Assembly (NCBI GenBank): GCA_964019135.1
Contig: OZ025250.1
Span: 46,221,174-46,285,173, forward strand
Reading direction: 5' to 3'
From: Arenicola marina
Lineage: Eukaryota; Annelida; Polychaeta; Arenicolidae
Length of the DNA: 64,000 nt
Position numbers and translations under genes: made by a program. The notes beneath the pieces were generated by a model. That model had not been told where the DNA came from. It made no database searches and worked only from the letters and a program-made list of their open reading frames with translations. Below are positions 36,201 to 49,241 of this stretch, in pieces. Each line of letters starts with the position of its first letter. The stretch's first letter is position 1.

Positions 36201-37286
36201 GTTTTATAGTAAGTTGGGCCGTTGCCCGGTACACGTTTGTACCGCTTCCATTAGTTATATTGACCGATGTGACCCTCCCAAGCAAACTTCTCCCGCGGCC
36301 GTCTGATAATGCGAACCGCGCACAAAGTGGTATGCACTGTTTCTAGGGCACGGCGGGGGGGACGGGAGTGGGGTGGGTGGGCTGGGGTATGGGTAGGGAT
36401 GCAGACCTCCACTCCCAGCCCGGGAAGACGTGGGCATAGGGGAGATCTGCTTAGAGACAGATTGGGGGAAGCGTAGGTCAGCGCCGAAGTAAACCCTTAA
36501 CGCGAGGAAAATCGGGGTGATGAGCGGGAGGGAGGGGGAGCAGTCCGTGGGGTGGGGGGGGGGGGGAATCAAAGGTGGGTCAGGTAGAGTTTGGGGTCAT
36601 CGAAGGACTTCCGTATTTTTTGTGAATGGATTTGTGTTAGGGTCAGCGGCGGGGGTGGATATGGCGTCGATTAGAACGATACGTGATGATCGTTGGGGGA
36701 TCAGGGAGGGGGGGGGGGGAGATGGAAGCTACCACCTACCAAACTGGTCTACCTCATGAGGGAAAGGCAGGTAGGTAGGTCACTGGGTTCTCCACTTCGC
36801 TGCACTCTCCACCTACGATAGCTGTGCCGACCAGAGGGGCGGAAGGGGGTGGTTCGGGGGGTGGGGGGGGGGGGGGTGGGCTTGGGGCTGCATCAGGCAT
36901 CAATTGGAAACAGGAGTCCCAGACACGCATGCTGCTGTCGCTGGCTTACCGCGAACGAAGCGTAAGTCCTGACCGCAAGTCGCTGTGTTGTGGTAACCCT
37001 TTACTCCTGCCCCCCCCCCCCCTCCCCCCCCCCCCTTACCCTCCCTCCTGCCGCCCGTGCTTTCATATTACTGGATTACCTGGATCTGGGGTCGCTGGGC
37101 GTATTAAGGTGCAGGGGTGGGTGTTTGGAGGGGGGGGGGAGAAGGTCGGGAGGCGGGGGGGGGGGTGTTAAACCTGAGGTATCTTACCTGGGCTCACAGA
37201 CTTCAGTCTGATGTCGATAGAGGCGTGTGAGGATGAGGCATAATCACGTGATCACAAAAACAACGACAGCCATTTATGCATTTCTC
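33278..37286. other. Long non-coding stretch with G/C runs
   Basis: Mixed sequence with homopolymer runs near 33390, 33668, 34715, 34900, 36045, 36555, 36860 and 37012-37034. Small open frames (for example 90 codons on the minus strand at 34331-34603) have no recognised domain. A two-copy repeat within it is listed separately. Confidence 0.4.
35211..35285. repeat. 39-bp direct duplication
   Basis: Two tandem copies starting GACTATAATACACATCA at 35211 and 35250, differing by about one base. Confidence 0.85.
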
Positions 37287-37815
37287 TTCTTCCTTCCACT
37301 CTCAACCTTTCCTTCTCCCCTCCACCCTCAACCTTTCCTTCTCCCCTCCACTCTCAACCTTTCCTTCTCCCCTCCACTCTCAACCTTTATTTCTCCCCTC
37401 CACTCTCAACCTTTCCTTCTCCCCTCCACTCAACCTTTCCTTCTCCCATCCACTCAACCTTTCCTTCTCCCATCCACTCTCAACCTTTCCTTCTCCCCTC
37501 CACTCAACCTTTCCTTCTCCCATCCGCTCTAAACCTTTCCTTCTCCCCTCCACTCAACCTTTTCTTATCCCCTCCGCTCTCAACCTTTCCTTCTCCCCTC
37601 CACTCAACCTTTTATTATCCCCTCCACTCTCAACCTTTCCTTCTCACCTCCACTCTCAACCTTTCCTTCTCCCCTCCACTCAACCTTTCCTTCTCCCCTC
37701 CACTCTCAAACTTTCCTTCTCCCCTCCACTCAACCTTTTCTTATCCCCTCCACTCAACCTTTCCTTCTCCCCTCCACTCAACCTTTCCTTCTCCCCTCCA
37801 CTCTCAACCTTTCCC
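37287..37815. repeat. 24-26-bp pyrimidine-rich minisatellite, about 21 copies
   Basis: The unit is CTCAACCTTTCCTTCTCC plus CCTCCACT, with 24-bp forms lacking one CT. The plus strand is almost free of G across 500 bases. Open frames are artefacts. Confidence 0.95.
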
Positions 37816-38099
37816 CCTCGTGTGGGCCTCTTACTTTCTATTCGGGGTGAATGTGGCAACAATGACCTGAAATTAGGTCGTGGGGTCCTGATCCAGGTTA
37901 AAAGATCTCCTGTCCCGATGGTCGGGTGGAGTGTGTGTATATTTTTACTCCCGCCAGTACCATGACAACAACGTAATGTCAACTCGTTGTTCACGAGGTC
38001 ATTATTTCCGAGGTTTCTACACCGTATAGAATTCAGTGCAATTTCTGATCCTGAGTACAATTAGTATCCCTGTTAACGTTTTTCTTCAACGTTCATACG
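37816..38099. other. Unique spacer between two arrays
   Basis: About 280 bases of ordinary sequence with no gene or element recognised. Confidence 0.5.
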
Positions 38100-40800
38100 T
38101 CATAAATCTATTTGTATAGAAGGCCATTCTTCCACGCTATAAATCTATTTGTATAGAAGGCCATTCTTCCACGCTATAAATCTATTTGTATAGAAGGCCA
38201 TTCTTCCACGCTATAAATCTATTTGTATAGAAGGCCATTCTTCCACGCTATAAATCTATTTGTATAGAAGGCCATTCTTCCACGCTATAAATCTATTTGT
38301 ATAGAAGGCCATTCTTCCACGCTATAAATCTATTTGTGTAGAAGGCCATTCTTCCACGCTATAAATCTATTTGTATAGAAGGCCATTCTTCCACGCTATA
38401 AATCTATTTGTATAGAAGGCCATTCTTCCACGCTATAAATCTATTTGTATAGAAGGCCATTCTTCCACGCTATAAATCTATTTGTATAGAAGGCCATTCT
38501 TCCACGCTATAAATCTATTTGTATAGAAGGCCATTCTTCCGCGCTATAAATCTATTTGTATAAAAGGCCATTCTTCCACGCTATTAATCTATTTGTATAG
38601 AAGGCCATTCTTCCACGCTATAAATCTATTTGTATAGAAGGCCATTCTTCCACGCTATAAATCTATTTGTATAGAAGGCCATTCTTCCACGCTATAAATC
38701 TATTTGTATAGAAGGCCATTCTTCCACGCTATAAATCTATTTGTATAGAAGGCCATTCTTCCACGCTATAAATCTATTTGTATAGAAGGCCATTCTTCCA
38801 CGCTATAAATCTATTTGTATAGAAGGCCATTCTTCCACGCTATAAATCTATTTGTATAGAAGGCCATTCTTCCGCGCTATAAATCTATTTGTATAGAAGG
38901 CCATTCTTCCATGCTATAAATCTATTTGTATAGAAGGCCATTCTTCCACGCTATAAATCTATTTGTATAGAAGGCCATTCTTCCACGCTATAAATCTATT
39001 TGTATAGAAGGCCATTCTTCCACGCTATAAATCTATTTGTATAGAAGGCCATTCTTCCGCGCTATAAATCTATTTGTATAAAAGGCCATTCTTCCGCGCT
39101 ATAAATCTATTTGTATAGAAGGCCAATCTTCCACGCTATAAATCTATTTGTATAGAAGGCCATTCTTCCACGCTATAAATCTATTTGTATAGAAGGCCAT
39201 TCATCCACGCTATAAATCTATTTGTATAGAAGGCCATTCTTCCACGCTATAAATCTATTTGTATAGAAGGCCATTCTTCCACGCTATAAATCTATTTGTA
39301 TAGAAGGCCATTCTTCCACGCTATAAATCTATTTGTATAGAAGGCCATTCTTCCACGCTATAAATCTATTTGTATAGAAGGCCATTCTTCCACGCTATAA
39401 ATCTATTTGTATAAAAGGCCATTCTTCCACGCTATAAATCTATTTGTATAGAAGGCCATTCTTCCACGCTATAAATCTATTTGTATAGAAGGCCATTCTT
39501 CCACGCTATAAATCTATTTGTATAGAAGGCCATTCTTCCACGCTATAAATCTATTTGTATAGAAGGCCATTCTTCCACGCTATAAATCTATTTGTATAGA
39601 AGGCCATTCTTCCACGCTATAAATCTATTTGTATAGAAGGCCATTCTTCCACGCTATAAATCTATTTGTATAGAAGGCCATTCTTCCACGCTATAAATCT
39701 ATTTGTATAGAAGGCCATTCTTCCATGCTATAAATCTATTTGTATAGAAGGCCATTCTTCCACGTCATAAATCTATTTGTATAGAAGGCCATTCTTCCAC
39801 GCTATAAATCTATTTGTATAGAAGGCCATTCTTCCACGCTATAAATCTATTTGTATAGAAGGCCATTCTTCCACGCTATAAATCTATTTGTATAGAAGGC
39901 CATTCTTCCACGCTATAAATCTATTTGTATAGAAGGCCATTCTTCCACGCTATAAATCTATTTGTATAAAAGGCCATTCTTCCACGCTATAAATCTATTT
40001 GTATAGAAGGCCATTCTTCCACGCTATAAATCTATTTGTATAGAAGGCCATTCTTCCACGCTATAAATCTATTTGTATAGAAGGCCATTCTTCCGCGCTA
40101 TAAATCTATTTGTATAAAAGGCCATTCTTCCGCGCTATAAATCTATTTGTATAGAAGGCCATTCTTCCACGCTATAAATCTATTTGTATAGAAGGCCATT
40201 CTTCCACGCTATAAATCTATTTGTATAGAAGGCCATTCTTCCGCGCTATAAATCTATTTGTATAAAAGGCCATTCTTCCGCGCTATAAATCTATTTGTAT
40301 AGAAGGCCATTCTTCCACGCTATAAATCTATTTGTATAGAAGGCCATTCTTCCACGCTATAAATCTATTTGTATAGAAGGCCATTCTTCCACGCTATAAA
40401 TCTATTTGTATAGAAGGCCATTCTTCCACGCTATAAATCTATTTGTATAGAAGGCCATTCTTCCACGCTATAAATCTATTTGTGTAGAAGGCCATTCTTC
40501 CACGCTATAAATTTATTTGTATAAAAGGCCATTCTTCCACGCTATAAATCTATTTGTATAAAAGGCCATTCTTCCGCGCTATAAATCTATTTGTATAGAA
40601 GGCCATTCTTCCACGCTATAAATCTATTTGTATGAAAGGCCATTCTTCCACGCTATAAATCTATTTGTATAGAAGGCCATTCTTCCACGCTATAAATCTA
40701 TTTGTATAGAAGGCCATTCTTCCACGCTATAAATCTATTTGTATAGAAGGCCATTCTTCCACGCTATAAATCTATTTGTATAAAAGGCCATTCTTCCGCG
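38100..40800. repeat. 37-bp satellite, exactly 73 copies
   Basis: The unit is CTATAAATCTATTTGTATAG then AAGGCCATTCTTCCACG. The array is 2701 bases, which is 73 x 37 with no net insertion or deletion. Variation is by substitution: TATAGAAG/TATAAAAG, CCACG/CCGCG/CCATG. The first unit's TCATAAAT form recurs at 39763, exactly 45 units later. Each unit contains CTATA...TATAG inverted arms. Confidence 0.97.
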
Positions 40801-41040
40801 CCATCTAATGTAGAATGTTGGTTTACTACAACGTCTCAAATTACCTGTTGTCAGGCTTCATGTAGACTTCCGCTCCTTTTTAGAGTTTCGGGTGTTGAAG
40901 CATTGGTCGCCATTCACGCCCCGGCATTTACCAGCTATTATTTTTGTTCCGGATGCAATGGTGAATGCTAATCGCACATCTCAGGTGGAAGGCGTCGCTT
41001 TGTATGACTGTCACAATGGAGGGCTTATATTATAGCCCTA
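40801..41040. other. Unique spacer
   Basis: Ordinary sequence between arrays; nothing recognised. Confidence 0.4.
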
Positions 41041-41548
41041 TAACAATTTGTGGTTGACAATATATATTCTTGTATAAATTTGTATTTCAAACAATAGACC
41101 TGTAACCGTCTCTGGTTGACAATATAGCCCTGTAACCATATCTGGTTGACAATATAGCCCTGTAACCATCTCTCGTTGACAATATAGCCCTGTAACCATA
41201 TCTGGTTGACAATATAGCCCTGTAACCATCTCTGGCTGCCCATATAACCCTGTTACCATCTCTGGTTGACAATATAGCCCTGTTACCATCTCTGGTGAAC
41301 AATATAGCCCTGTAACAATCTCTGGTTGGCAACATAGCCCTGTAACCATCTCTGGTTGACAATATAGCCCTGTTACCATCTCTGGTTGACAATATAGCCC
41401 TGTTACCATCTCTGGTGAACAATATAGCCCTGTAACAATCTCTGCTTGGCAACATAGCCCTGTAACCATCTCTGGTTGACAATATAGCCCTTTTACCATC
41501 TCTGGTTAACAATGTAGCCCTGTACCCAAATCTAATTGACAATATAGA
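41041..41548. repeat. 30-bp minisatellite, about 17 copies
   Basis: The unit is TCTGGTTGACAATATAGCCC plus TGTAACCATC. Edge units are more diverged than central ones. Because 30 is divisible by 3, three minus-strand frames stay open; these are artefacts. Confidence 0.95.
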
Positions 41549-41640
41549 CCTTACAACGATATATCTTTATAAATGATGTGTGAAGTCGATGTGTTAATGC
41601 CATTCATTATTGGTGATACCTTACAACGATGTATCTTCTT
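41549..41640. repeat. Short direct repeat about 70 bases apart
   Basis: CCTTACAACGATRTATCTT occurs near 41549 and again near 41619. Confidence 0.7.
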
Positions 41641-41800
41641 TGTTGCAGGTGTTGGTCTTTGGGGTGGACAGAGCCAATCCTCTTCGTCGTGCCAATCTCA
41701 AGTCGATCGCACCACCTAGCGACCGTCAGCAGAACCACTGATGTCTGAGCGACTCGTTTCGACCCCGCTGACGAGGTGTGATAATCAGGTACGTCACCTC

Positions 41801-44800
41801 GTGGCACTCATGTGGCTATCGCTATCCATGTGGCACTCAGGTCCCTATTACTATCAATGTGGCACCCGTGTCCCTATTACTATCAATGTGGCACTCATGT
41901 GGCTATCGCTATCCATGTGGCACTCAGGTCCCTATTACTATCAATGTGGCACCCGTGTCCCTATTACTATCAATGTGGCACTCATGTGGCTATCGCTATC
42001 CATGTGGCACTCGGGTCCCTATTACTATCAATGTGGCACCCGTGTCCCTATTACTATCAATGTGGCACTCATGTGGCTATCGCTATCCATGTGGCACTCG
42101 GGTCCCTATTACTATCAATCTGGCACCCGTGTCCCTATTACTATCAATGTGGCACTCGTGTGGCTATCACTATCCATGTGGCACTCGTGTCCCTATTACT
42201 ATCAATGTGGCACTCGTGTCCCTATTACTATCAATGTGGCACTCGTGTGGCTATCACTATCCATGTGGCACTCGTGTCCCTATTACTATCAATGTGGCAC
42301 TCGTGTCCCTATTACTATCAATGTTGCACCCGTGTGGCTATCACTATCCATGTGGCACTCGTGTCCCTATTACTATCAATGTGGCACTCGTGTCCCTATT
42401 ACTATCAATGTGGCACTCGTGTCCCTATTACTATCCATGTGACACTCGTGTCCCTATTACTATCAATGTGGCACTGGTGTCCCAATTACTATCAATGTGG
42501 CACCCGTGTCCCTATTACTATCAATGTGGCACTCGTGTCCCTATTACTATCAATGTGGCACTGGTGTCCCTATTACTATCAATGTGGCACTCGTGTCCCT
42601 ATTACTATCAATGTGGCACTCGTGTCCTTATTACTATCAATGTGGCACTCGTGTCCCTATTACTATCAATGTGGCACTCGTGTCCCTATTACTATCAATG
42701 TGGCACTCGTGTCCTTATTACTATCAATGTGGCACCCGTGTCCCTATTACTATCAATGTGGCACTCATGTGGCTATCGCTATCCATGTGGCACTCGGGTC
42801 CCTATTACTATCAATCTGGCACCCGTGTCCCTATTACTATCAATGTGGCACTCGTGTGGCTATCACTATCCATGTGGCACTCGTGTCCCTATTACTATCA
42901 ATGTGGCACTCGTGTCCCTATTACTATCAATGTGGCACTCGTGTGGCTATCACTATCCATGTGGCACTCGTGTCCCTATTACTATCAATGTGGCACTCGT
43001 GTCCCTATTACTATCAATGTTGCACCCGTGTGGCTATCACTATCCATGTGGCACTCGTGTCCCTATTACTATCAATGTGGCACTCGTGTCCCTATTACTA
43101 TCAATGTGGCACTCGTGTCCCTATTATTATCAATGTGGCACTCGTGTCCCTATTATTATCAATGTGGCACCCGTGTCCCTATTACTATCAATGTGGCACC
43201 CGTGTCCCTATTACTATCAATGTGGCACTGGTGTCCCAATTACTATCAATGTGGCACCCGTGTCCCTATTACTATCAATGTGGCACTCGTGTCCCTATTA
43301 CTATCAATGTGGCACTCGTGTCCCTATTACTATCAATGTGGCACTCGTGTCCCTATTACTATCAATGTGGCACTCGTGTCTCTATTACTATCAATGTGGC
43401 ACTCGTGTCCTTATTACTATCAATGTGGCACCCGTGTCCCTATTACTATCAATGTGGCACTCGTGTCTCTATTACTATCAATGTGGCACTCGTGTCCTTA
43501 TTACTATCAATGTGGCACTCGTGTCCCTATTACTATCAATGTGGCACTCGTGTCCCTATTACTATCAATGTGGCACTCGTGTCTCTATTACTATCAATGT
43601 GGCACCCGTGTCTCTATTACTATCAATGTGGCATTCGTGTCCCTATTACTATCAATGTGGCACTCGTGTCCCTATTACTATCAATGTGGCACTCGTGTCC
43701 CTATTACTATCAACGTGGCACTCGTGTCCCTATTACTATCAACGTGGCACTCGTGTCCCTATTACTATCAATGTGGCACTCGTGTCCCTATCCCTATCAA
43801 TGTGGCACTCGTGTCCCTATTATTATCAATGTGGCACCCGTGTCCCTATTACTATCAATGTGGCACCCGTGTCCCTATTACTATCAATGTGGCACTGGTG
43901 TCCCAATTACTATCAATGTGGCACCCGTGTCCCTATTACTATCAATGTGGCACTCGTGTCCCTATTACTATCAATGTGGCACTCGTGTCCCTATTACTAT
44001 CAATGTGGCACTCGTGTCCCTATTACTATCAATGTGGCACTCGTGTCTCTATTACTATCAATGTGGCACTCGTGTCCTTATTACTATCAATGTGGCACCC
44101 GTGTCCCTATTACTATCAATGTGGCACTCGTGTCTCTATTACTATCAATGTGGCACTCGTGTCCTTATTACTATCAATGTGGCACTCGTGTCCCTATTAC
44201 TATCAATGTGGCACTCGTGTCCCTATTACTATCAATGTGGCACTCGTGTCTCTATTACTATCAATGTGGCACCCGTGTCTCTATTACTATCAATGTGGCA
44301 TTCGTGTCCCTATTACTATCAATGTGGCACTCGTGTCCCTATTACTATCAATGTGGCACTCGTGTCCCTATTACTATCAACGTGGCACTCGTGTCCCTAT
44401 TACTATCAACGTGGCACTCGTGTCCCTATTACTATCAATGTGGCACTCGTGTCCCTATCCCTATCAATGTGGCACTCGTGTCTCTATTACTATCAACGTG
44501 GCACTCGTGTCCCTATTACTATCAACGTGGCACTCGTGTCCCTATTACTATCAATGTGGCACTCGTGTCCCTATCCCTATCAATGTGGCACTCGTGTCTC
44601 TATTACTATCAATGTGGCACTCGTGTGGCTATCACTATCAATGTGGCACTCGTGTGGCTATCACTATCAATGTGGCACCCGTGTCCCTATTACTATCAAT
44701 GTGGCACCCGTGTCCCTATTACTATCAATGTGGCACCCGTGTCCCTATCACTATCCATGTGGCACTCGTGTCCCTATTACTATCAATGTGGCACTCGTGT

Positions 44801-47800
44801 CCCTATTACTATCAATGTGGCACTCGTGTGGCTATCACTATCAATGTGGCACCCGTGTCCCTATTACTATTAATTTGGCACTCGTGTCTCTATTACTATC
44901 AATGTGGCACTCGTGTCCCTATCCCTATCAATGTGGCACTCGTGTCTCTATTACTATCAATGTGGCACTCGTGTGGCTATCACTATCAATGTGGCACTCG
45001 TGTGGCTATCACTATCAATGTGGCACTCGTGTCCCTATTACTATCAATGTGGCACTCGTGTGCCTATTACTATCAATGTGGTACTCGTGTCCCTATTACT
45101 ATCAATGTGGCACTCGTGTGGCTATCACTATCAATGTGGCACTCGTGTCCCTATTACTATCAATGTGGCACTCGTGTCCCTATTACTATCAATGTGGCAC
45201 TCGTGTCCCTATTACTATCAACGTGGCACTCGTGTCGCTATTACTATCAATGTGGCACTCGTGTGGCTATCACTATCCATGTGGCACCCGTGTCCCTATT
45301 ACTTTCAATGTGGCACTCGTGTCCCTATTACTATCAATGTGGCACTCGTGTCCCTATTACTATCAATGTGGCACTCGTGTGGCTATCACTATCAATGTGG
45401 CACTCGTGTCCCTATTACTATCAATGTGGCACTCGTGTCCCTATTACTATCAATGTGGCACTCGTGTCCCTATTACTATCAACGTGGCACTCGTGTCGCT
45501 ATTACTATCAATGTGGCACTCGTGTGGCTATCACTATCCATGTGGCACCCGTGTCCCTATTACTTTCAATGTGGCACTCGTGTCCCTATTACTATCAATG
45601 TGGCACTCGTGTCCCTATTATTATCAATGTGACACTCGTGTCCCTATTACTATCAATGTGGCACTCGTGTCCCTATTACTATCAATGTGGCACTCGTGTC
45701 CCTATTACTATCAATGTGGCACCCGTGTCCCTATTACTATCAATGTGGCACCCCTGTCCCTATTACTATCAATGTGGCACTCGTGTCCCTATTACTATCA
45801 ACGTGGCACTCGTGTCGCTATTACTATCAATGTGGCACTCGTGTGGCTATCACTATCCATGTGGCACCCGTGTCCCTATTACTTTCAATGTGGCACTCGT
45901 GTCCCTATTACTATCAATGTGGCACTCGTGTCCCTATTACTATCAATGTGGCACTCGTGTCCCTATTACTATCAATGTGGCACCCCTGTCCCTATTACTA
46001 TCAATGTGGCACTCGTGTCCCTATTACTATCAACGTGGCACTCGTGTCGCTATTACTATCAATGTGGCACTCGTGTGGCTATCACTATCCATGTGGCACC
46101 CGTGTCCCTATTACTTTCAATGTGGCACTCGTGTCCCTATTACTATCAATGTGGCACTCGTGTCCCTATTACTATCAATGTGGCACCCGTGTCCCTATTA
46201 CTATCAATGTGACACTCGTGTCCCTATTACTATCAATGTGGCACTCGTGTCCCTATTACTATCAATGTGGCACCCGTGTCCCTATTATTATCAATGTGAC
46301 ACTCGTGTCCCTATTACTATCAATGTGGCACTCGTGTCCCTATTACTATCAATGTGGCACTCGTGTCCCTATTACTATCAATGTGGCACCCGTGTCTCTA
46401 TTACTATCAATGTGGCACCCGTGTCCCTATTACTATTCATGTGGCACTCGTGTCCCTATTACTATCAACGTGGCACTCGTGTCCCTATTACTATCAATGT
46501 GGCACCCGTGTCCCTATTACTATCAATGTGGCACTCGTGTCCCTATTACTATCAATGTGGCACTCGTGTCCCTATTACTATCAACGTGGCACCCGTGTCC
46601 CTATTACTATCAATGTGGCACTCGTGTGGCTATTACTATCAATGTGGCACTCGTGTTCCTATCACTATCATTGTGGCACTGGTGTCCCTATTACTATCAA
46701 TGTGGCACTCGTGTCCCTATTACTATCAATGTGGCACTCGTGTCCCTATTACTATCAATGTGGCACCCGTGTCCCTATTACTATCAATGTGGCACTCGTG
46801 TCCCTATTACTATCAATGTGGCACCCGTGTGGCTATTACTATCAATGTGGCACCCGTGTGGCTATTACTATCAATGTGGCACTCATGTCCCTATTACTCA
46901 ATGTGGCACTCGTGTCCCTATTACTATCAATGTGGCACCCGTGTGGCTATTACTATCAATGTGGCACCCGTGTCCCTATTACTATCAATGTGGCACTCGT
47001 GTCCCTATTACTATCAATGTGGCACTCGTGTCCCTATTACTATCAATGTGGCACTCGTGTCCCTATTACTATCAATGTGGCACTCGTGTCCCTATTACTA
47101 TCAATGTGGCACTCGTGTCTCTATTACTATCAATGTGGCACTCGTGTCCTTATCCTTATCAATGTGGCACTCGTGTCCCTATTACTATCAATGTGGCACT
47201 CGTGTCCCTATTACTATCAATGTGGCACTCGTGTCCCTATTACTATCAATGTGGCACTCGTGTCCCTATTACTATCAATGTGGCACTCGTGTCCCTATTA
47301 CTATCAATGTGGCACTCGTGTCTCTATTACTATCAATGTGGCACTCGTGTCCTTATCCTTATCAATGTGGCACTCGTGTCCCTATTACTATCAATGTGGC
47401 ACTCGTGTCACTATTACTATCAATGTGGCACCCGTGTCCCTATTACTATCAATGTGGCACCCGTGTCCCTATTACTATCAATGTGGCACCCGTGTCTCTA
47501 TTACTATCAATGTGGCACTCGTGTCCCTATTACTATCAATGTGGCACTCGTGTCCCTATTACTATCAATGTGGCACTCGTGTCCCTATTACTATCAATGT
47601 GGCACTCGTGTCCCTATTACTATCAATGTGGCACCCGTGTGGCTATCACTATCCATGTGGCACTCGTGTCCCTATTACTATCAATGTGGCACTCGTGTCC
47701 CTATTACTATCAATGTGGCACTCGTGTCCCTATTACTATCAATGTGGCACTCGTGTCCCTATTACTATCAATGTGGCACCCGTGTCCCTAATACTATCAA

Positions 47801-48647
47801 TGTGGCACCCGTGTCCCTATTACTATCAATGTGGCACTCGTGTCCCTATTACTATCAATGTGGCACTCGTGTCCCTATTACTATCAATGTGGCACTCGTG
47901 TCCCTATTACTATCAATGTGGCACTCGTGTCCCTATTACTATCAATGTGGCACCCGTGTCCCTATTACTATCAATGTGGCACTCGTGTCCCTATTACTAT
48001 CAATGTGGCACTCGTGTCCCTATTACTATCAATGTGGCACCCGTGTCCCTATTACTATCAAAGTGGCACTCGTGTCCCTATTACTATCAATGTGGCACTC
48101 GTGTCCCTATTACTATCAATGTGGCACTCGTGTCCCTATTACTATCAATGTGGCACTCGTGTCCCTATTACTATCAATGTGGCACTCGTGTCCCTATTAC
48201 TATCAATGTGGCACTCGTGTCCCTATTACTATCAATGTGGCACTCGTGTCCCTATTACTATCAATGTGGCACTCGTGTCCCTATTACTATCAATGTGGCA
48301 CTCGTGTCCCTATTACTATCAATGTGGCACTCGTGTCCCTATTACTATCAATGTGGCACTCGTGTCCCTATTACTATCAATGTGGCACTCGTGTCCCTAT
48401 TACTATCAATGTGGCACTCGTGTCCCTATTACTATCAATGTGGCACTCGTGTCCCTATTACTATCAATGTGGCACTCGTGTCCCTATTACTATCAATGTG
48501 GCACTCGTGTCCCTATTACTATCAATGTGGCACTCGTGTCCCTATTACTATCAATGTGGCACTCGTGTCCCTATTACTATCAATGTGGCACTCGTGTCCC
48601 TATTACTATCAATGTGGCACTCGTGTCGCTATTACTATCAATGTGGC
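41801..48647. repeat. 29-bp satellite, 236 copies
   Basis: The consensus is GTGGCACTCGTGTCCCTATT then ACTATCAAT. The first GTGG at 41801 and the last at 48643 are 6842 bases apart, which is 236 x 29 minus 2; the missing two bases are in one shortened unit near 46895. Variant units (GTGGCTATCRCTATCC, CCCAATTA, ACTTTCAATG, AACGTGG) recur at spacings that are whole multiples of 29. Units from about 48070 to 48600 are almost all identical. All three plus-strand frames lack stops, producing frames of up to 1764 codons that I treat as artefacts; all minus frames are closed. Confidence 0.97.
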
Positions 48648-48663
48648 GGTTTGTTTCAACCTA

Positions 48664-48790
48664 AAGCAGCGTGGACCGAGTGTTAGTGCGGGGATCGAAT
48701 CCCCGTGCGTGTCTGGGGCCGTGTCAGCTCTCTTCCCGGATTCCTTGGCCAAATCCTGTAGCAGCCTCCCTCTGCAAAAACTATAGGTGC
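48664..48790 (+). mobile_element. tRNA-like SINE candidate abutting the satellite
   Basis: GGACCGAGTGTTAG resembles an A box and GGGGATCGAATCCCC a B box, but they are too close for an intact tRNA. The downstream GTCTGGGGCCGTGTCAG and TTGGCCAAATCCTG parallel GTCTGGGGCATGTGTC and GTGGCCCAATCTG of the element at 63105. Confidence 0.4.
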
Positions 48791-49085
48791 AGGACTGAAA
48801 CGGGGGAGGCGGTACCAACAGGGATAAGGGGGGAGGGGCTGGGGATGAAGGTCTCGTAGGGGCTGATGGGGGGGGGGGCGGTACAAACAGGGATAAGGGG
48901 GGAGGAGCTGGGGCTGAAGGTCTCGTAGGGGCTGATGGGGGGGGGCGGTACAAACAGGGATAAGGGGGGAGGAGCTGGGGCTGAAGGTCTCGTAGGGGCT
49001 GATGGGGGGGGGGGCGGTACAAACAGGGATAAGGGGGGAGGAGATGGGGATAAAGGTTTCGTAAAGCCTGATGGGGGGGGGGGGC
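48791..49085. repeat. Roughly 67-bp G-rich minisatellite, about 4.5 copies
   Basis: The unit carries CGGTACAAACAGGGATAAGG, a G-rich section, and GGTCTCGTAGGGGCTGATGG ending in a G run of variable length (7-12). Confidence 0.9.
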
Positions 49086-49145
49086 GGGGCCCTGTACCTT
49101 GGGCCCTTTTCACCCCCCCCCCGCCGTGGGCCCGCCCCTGCGTAT

Positions 49146-49241
49146 AATGAGGATGTTTGAAAGTGAAATGTCCCAGTTTAATGAGGATGTTTGAAAGTGA
49201 AATGTCCCAGTTTAATGAGGATGTTTGAAAGTGAAATGTCA
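49146..49241. repeat. 34-bp direct repeat, three copies
   Basis: Starts at 49146, 49180 and 49214 with AATGAGGATGTTTGAAAG. The copies are identical apart from the truncated last one. Confidence 0.92.

Noticed and set aside
38100-40800. CRISPR-like regular array
   Set aside because: Units are contiguous with no unique spacers, no cas genes exist and the sequence is eukaryotic.
48671-48710. tRNA gene
   Set aside because: A-box-like and B-box-like motifs are only a few bases apart and no cloverleaf arms or anticodon loop can be placed; treated as SINE-like.
41778-48786. Overlapping plus-strand open frames of 810-1764 codons
   Set aside because: They lie wholly within the 29-bp satellite and exist in all three frames at once because the unit has no stop; there is no independent coding signal.
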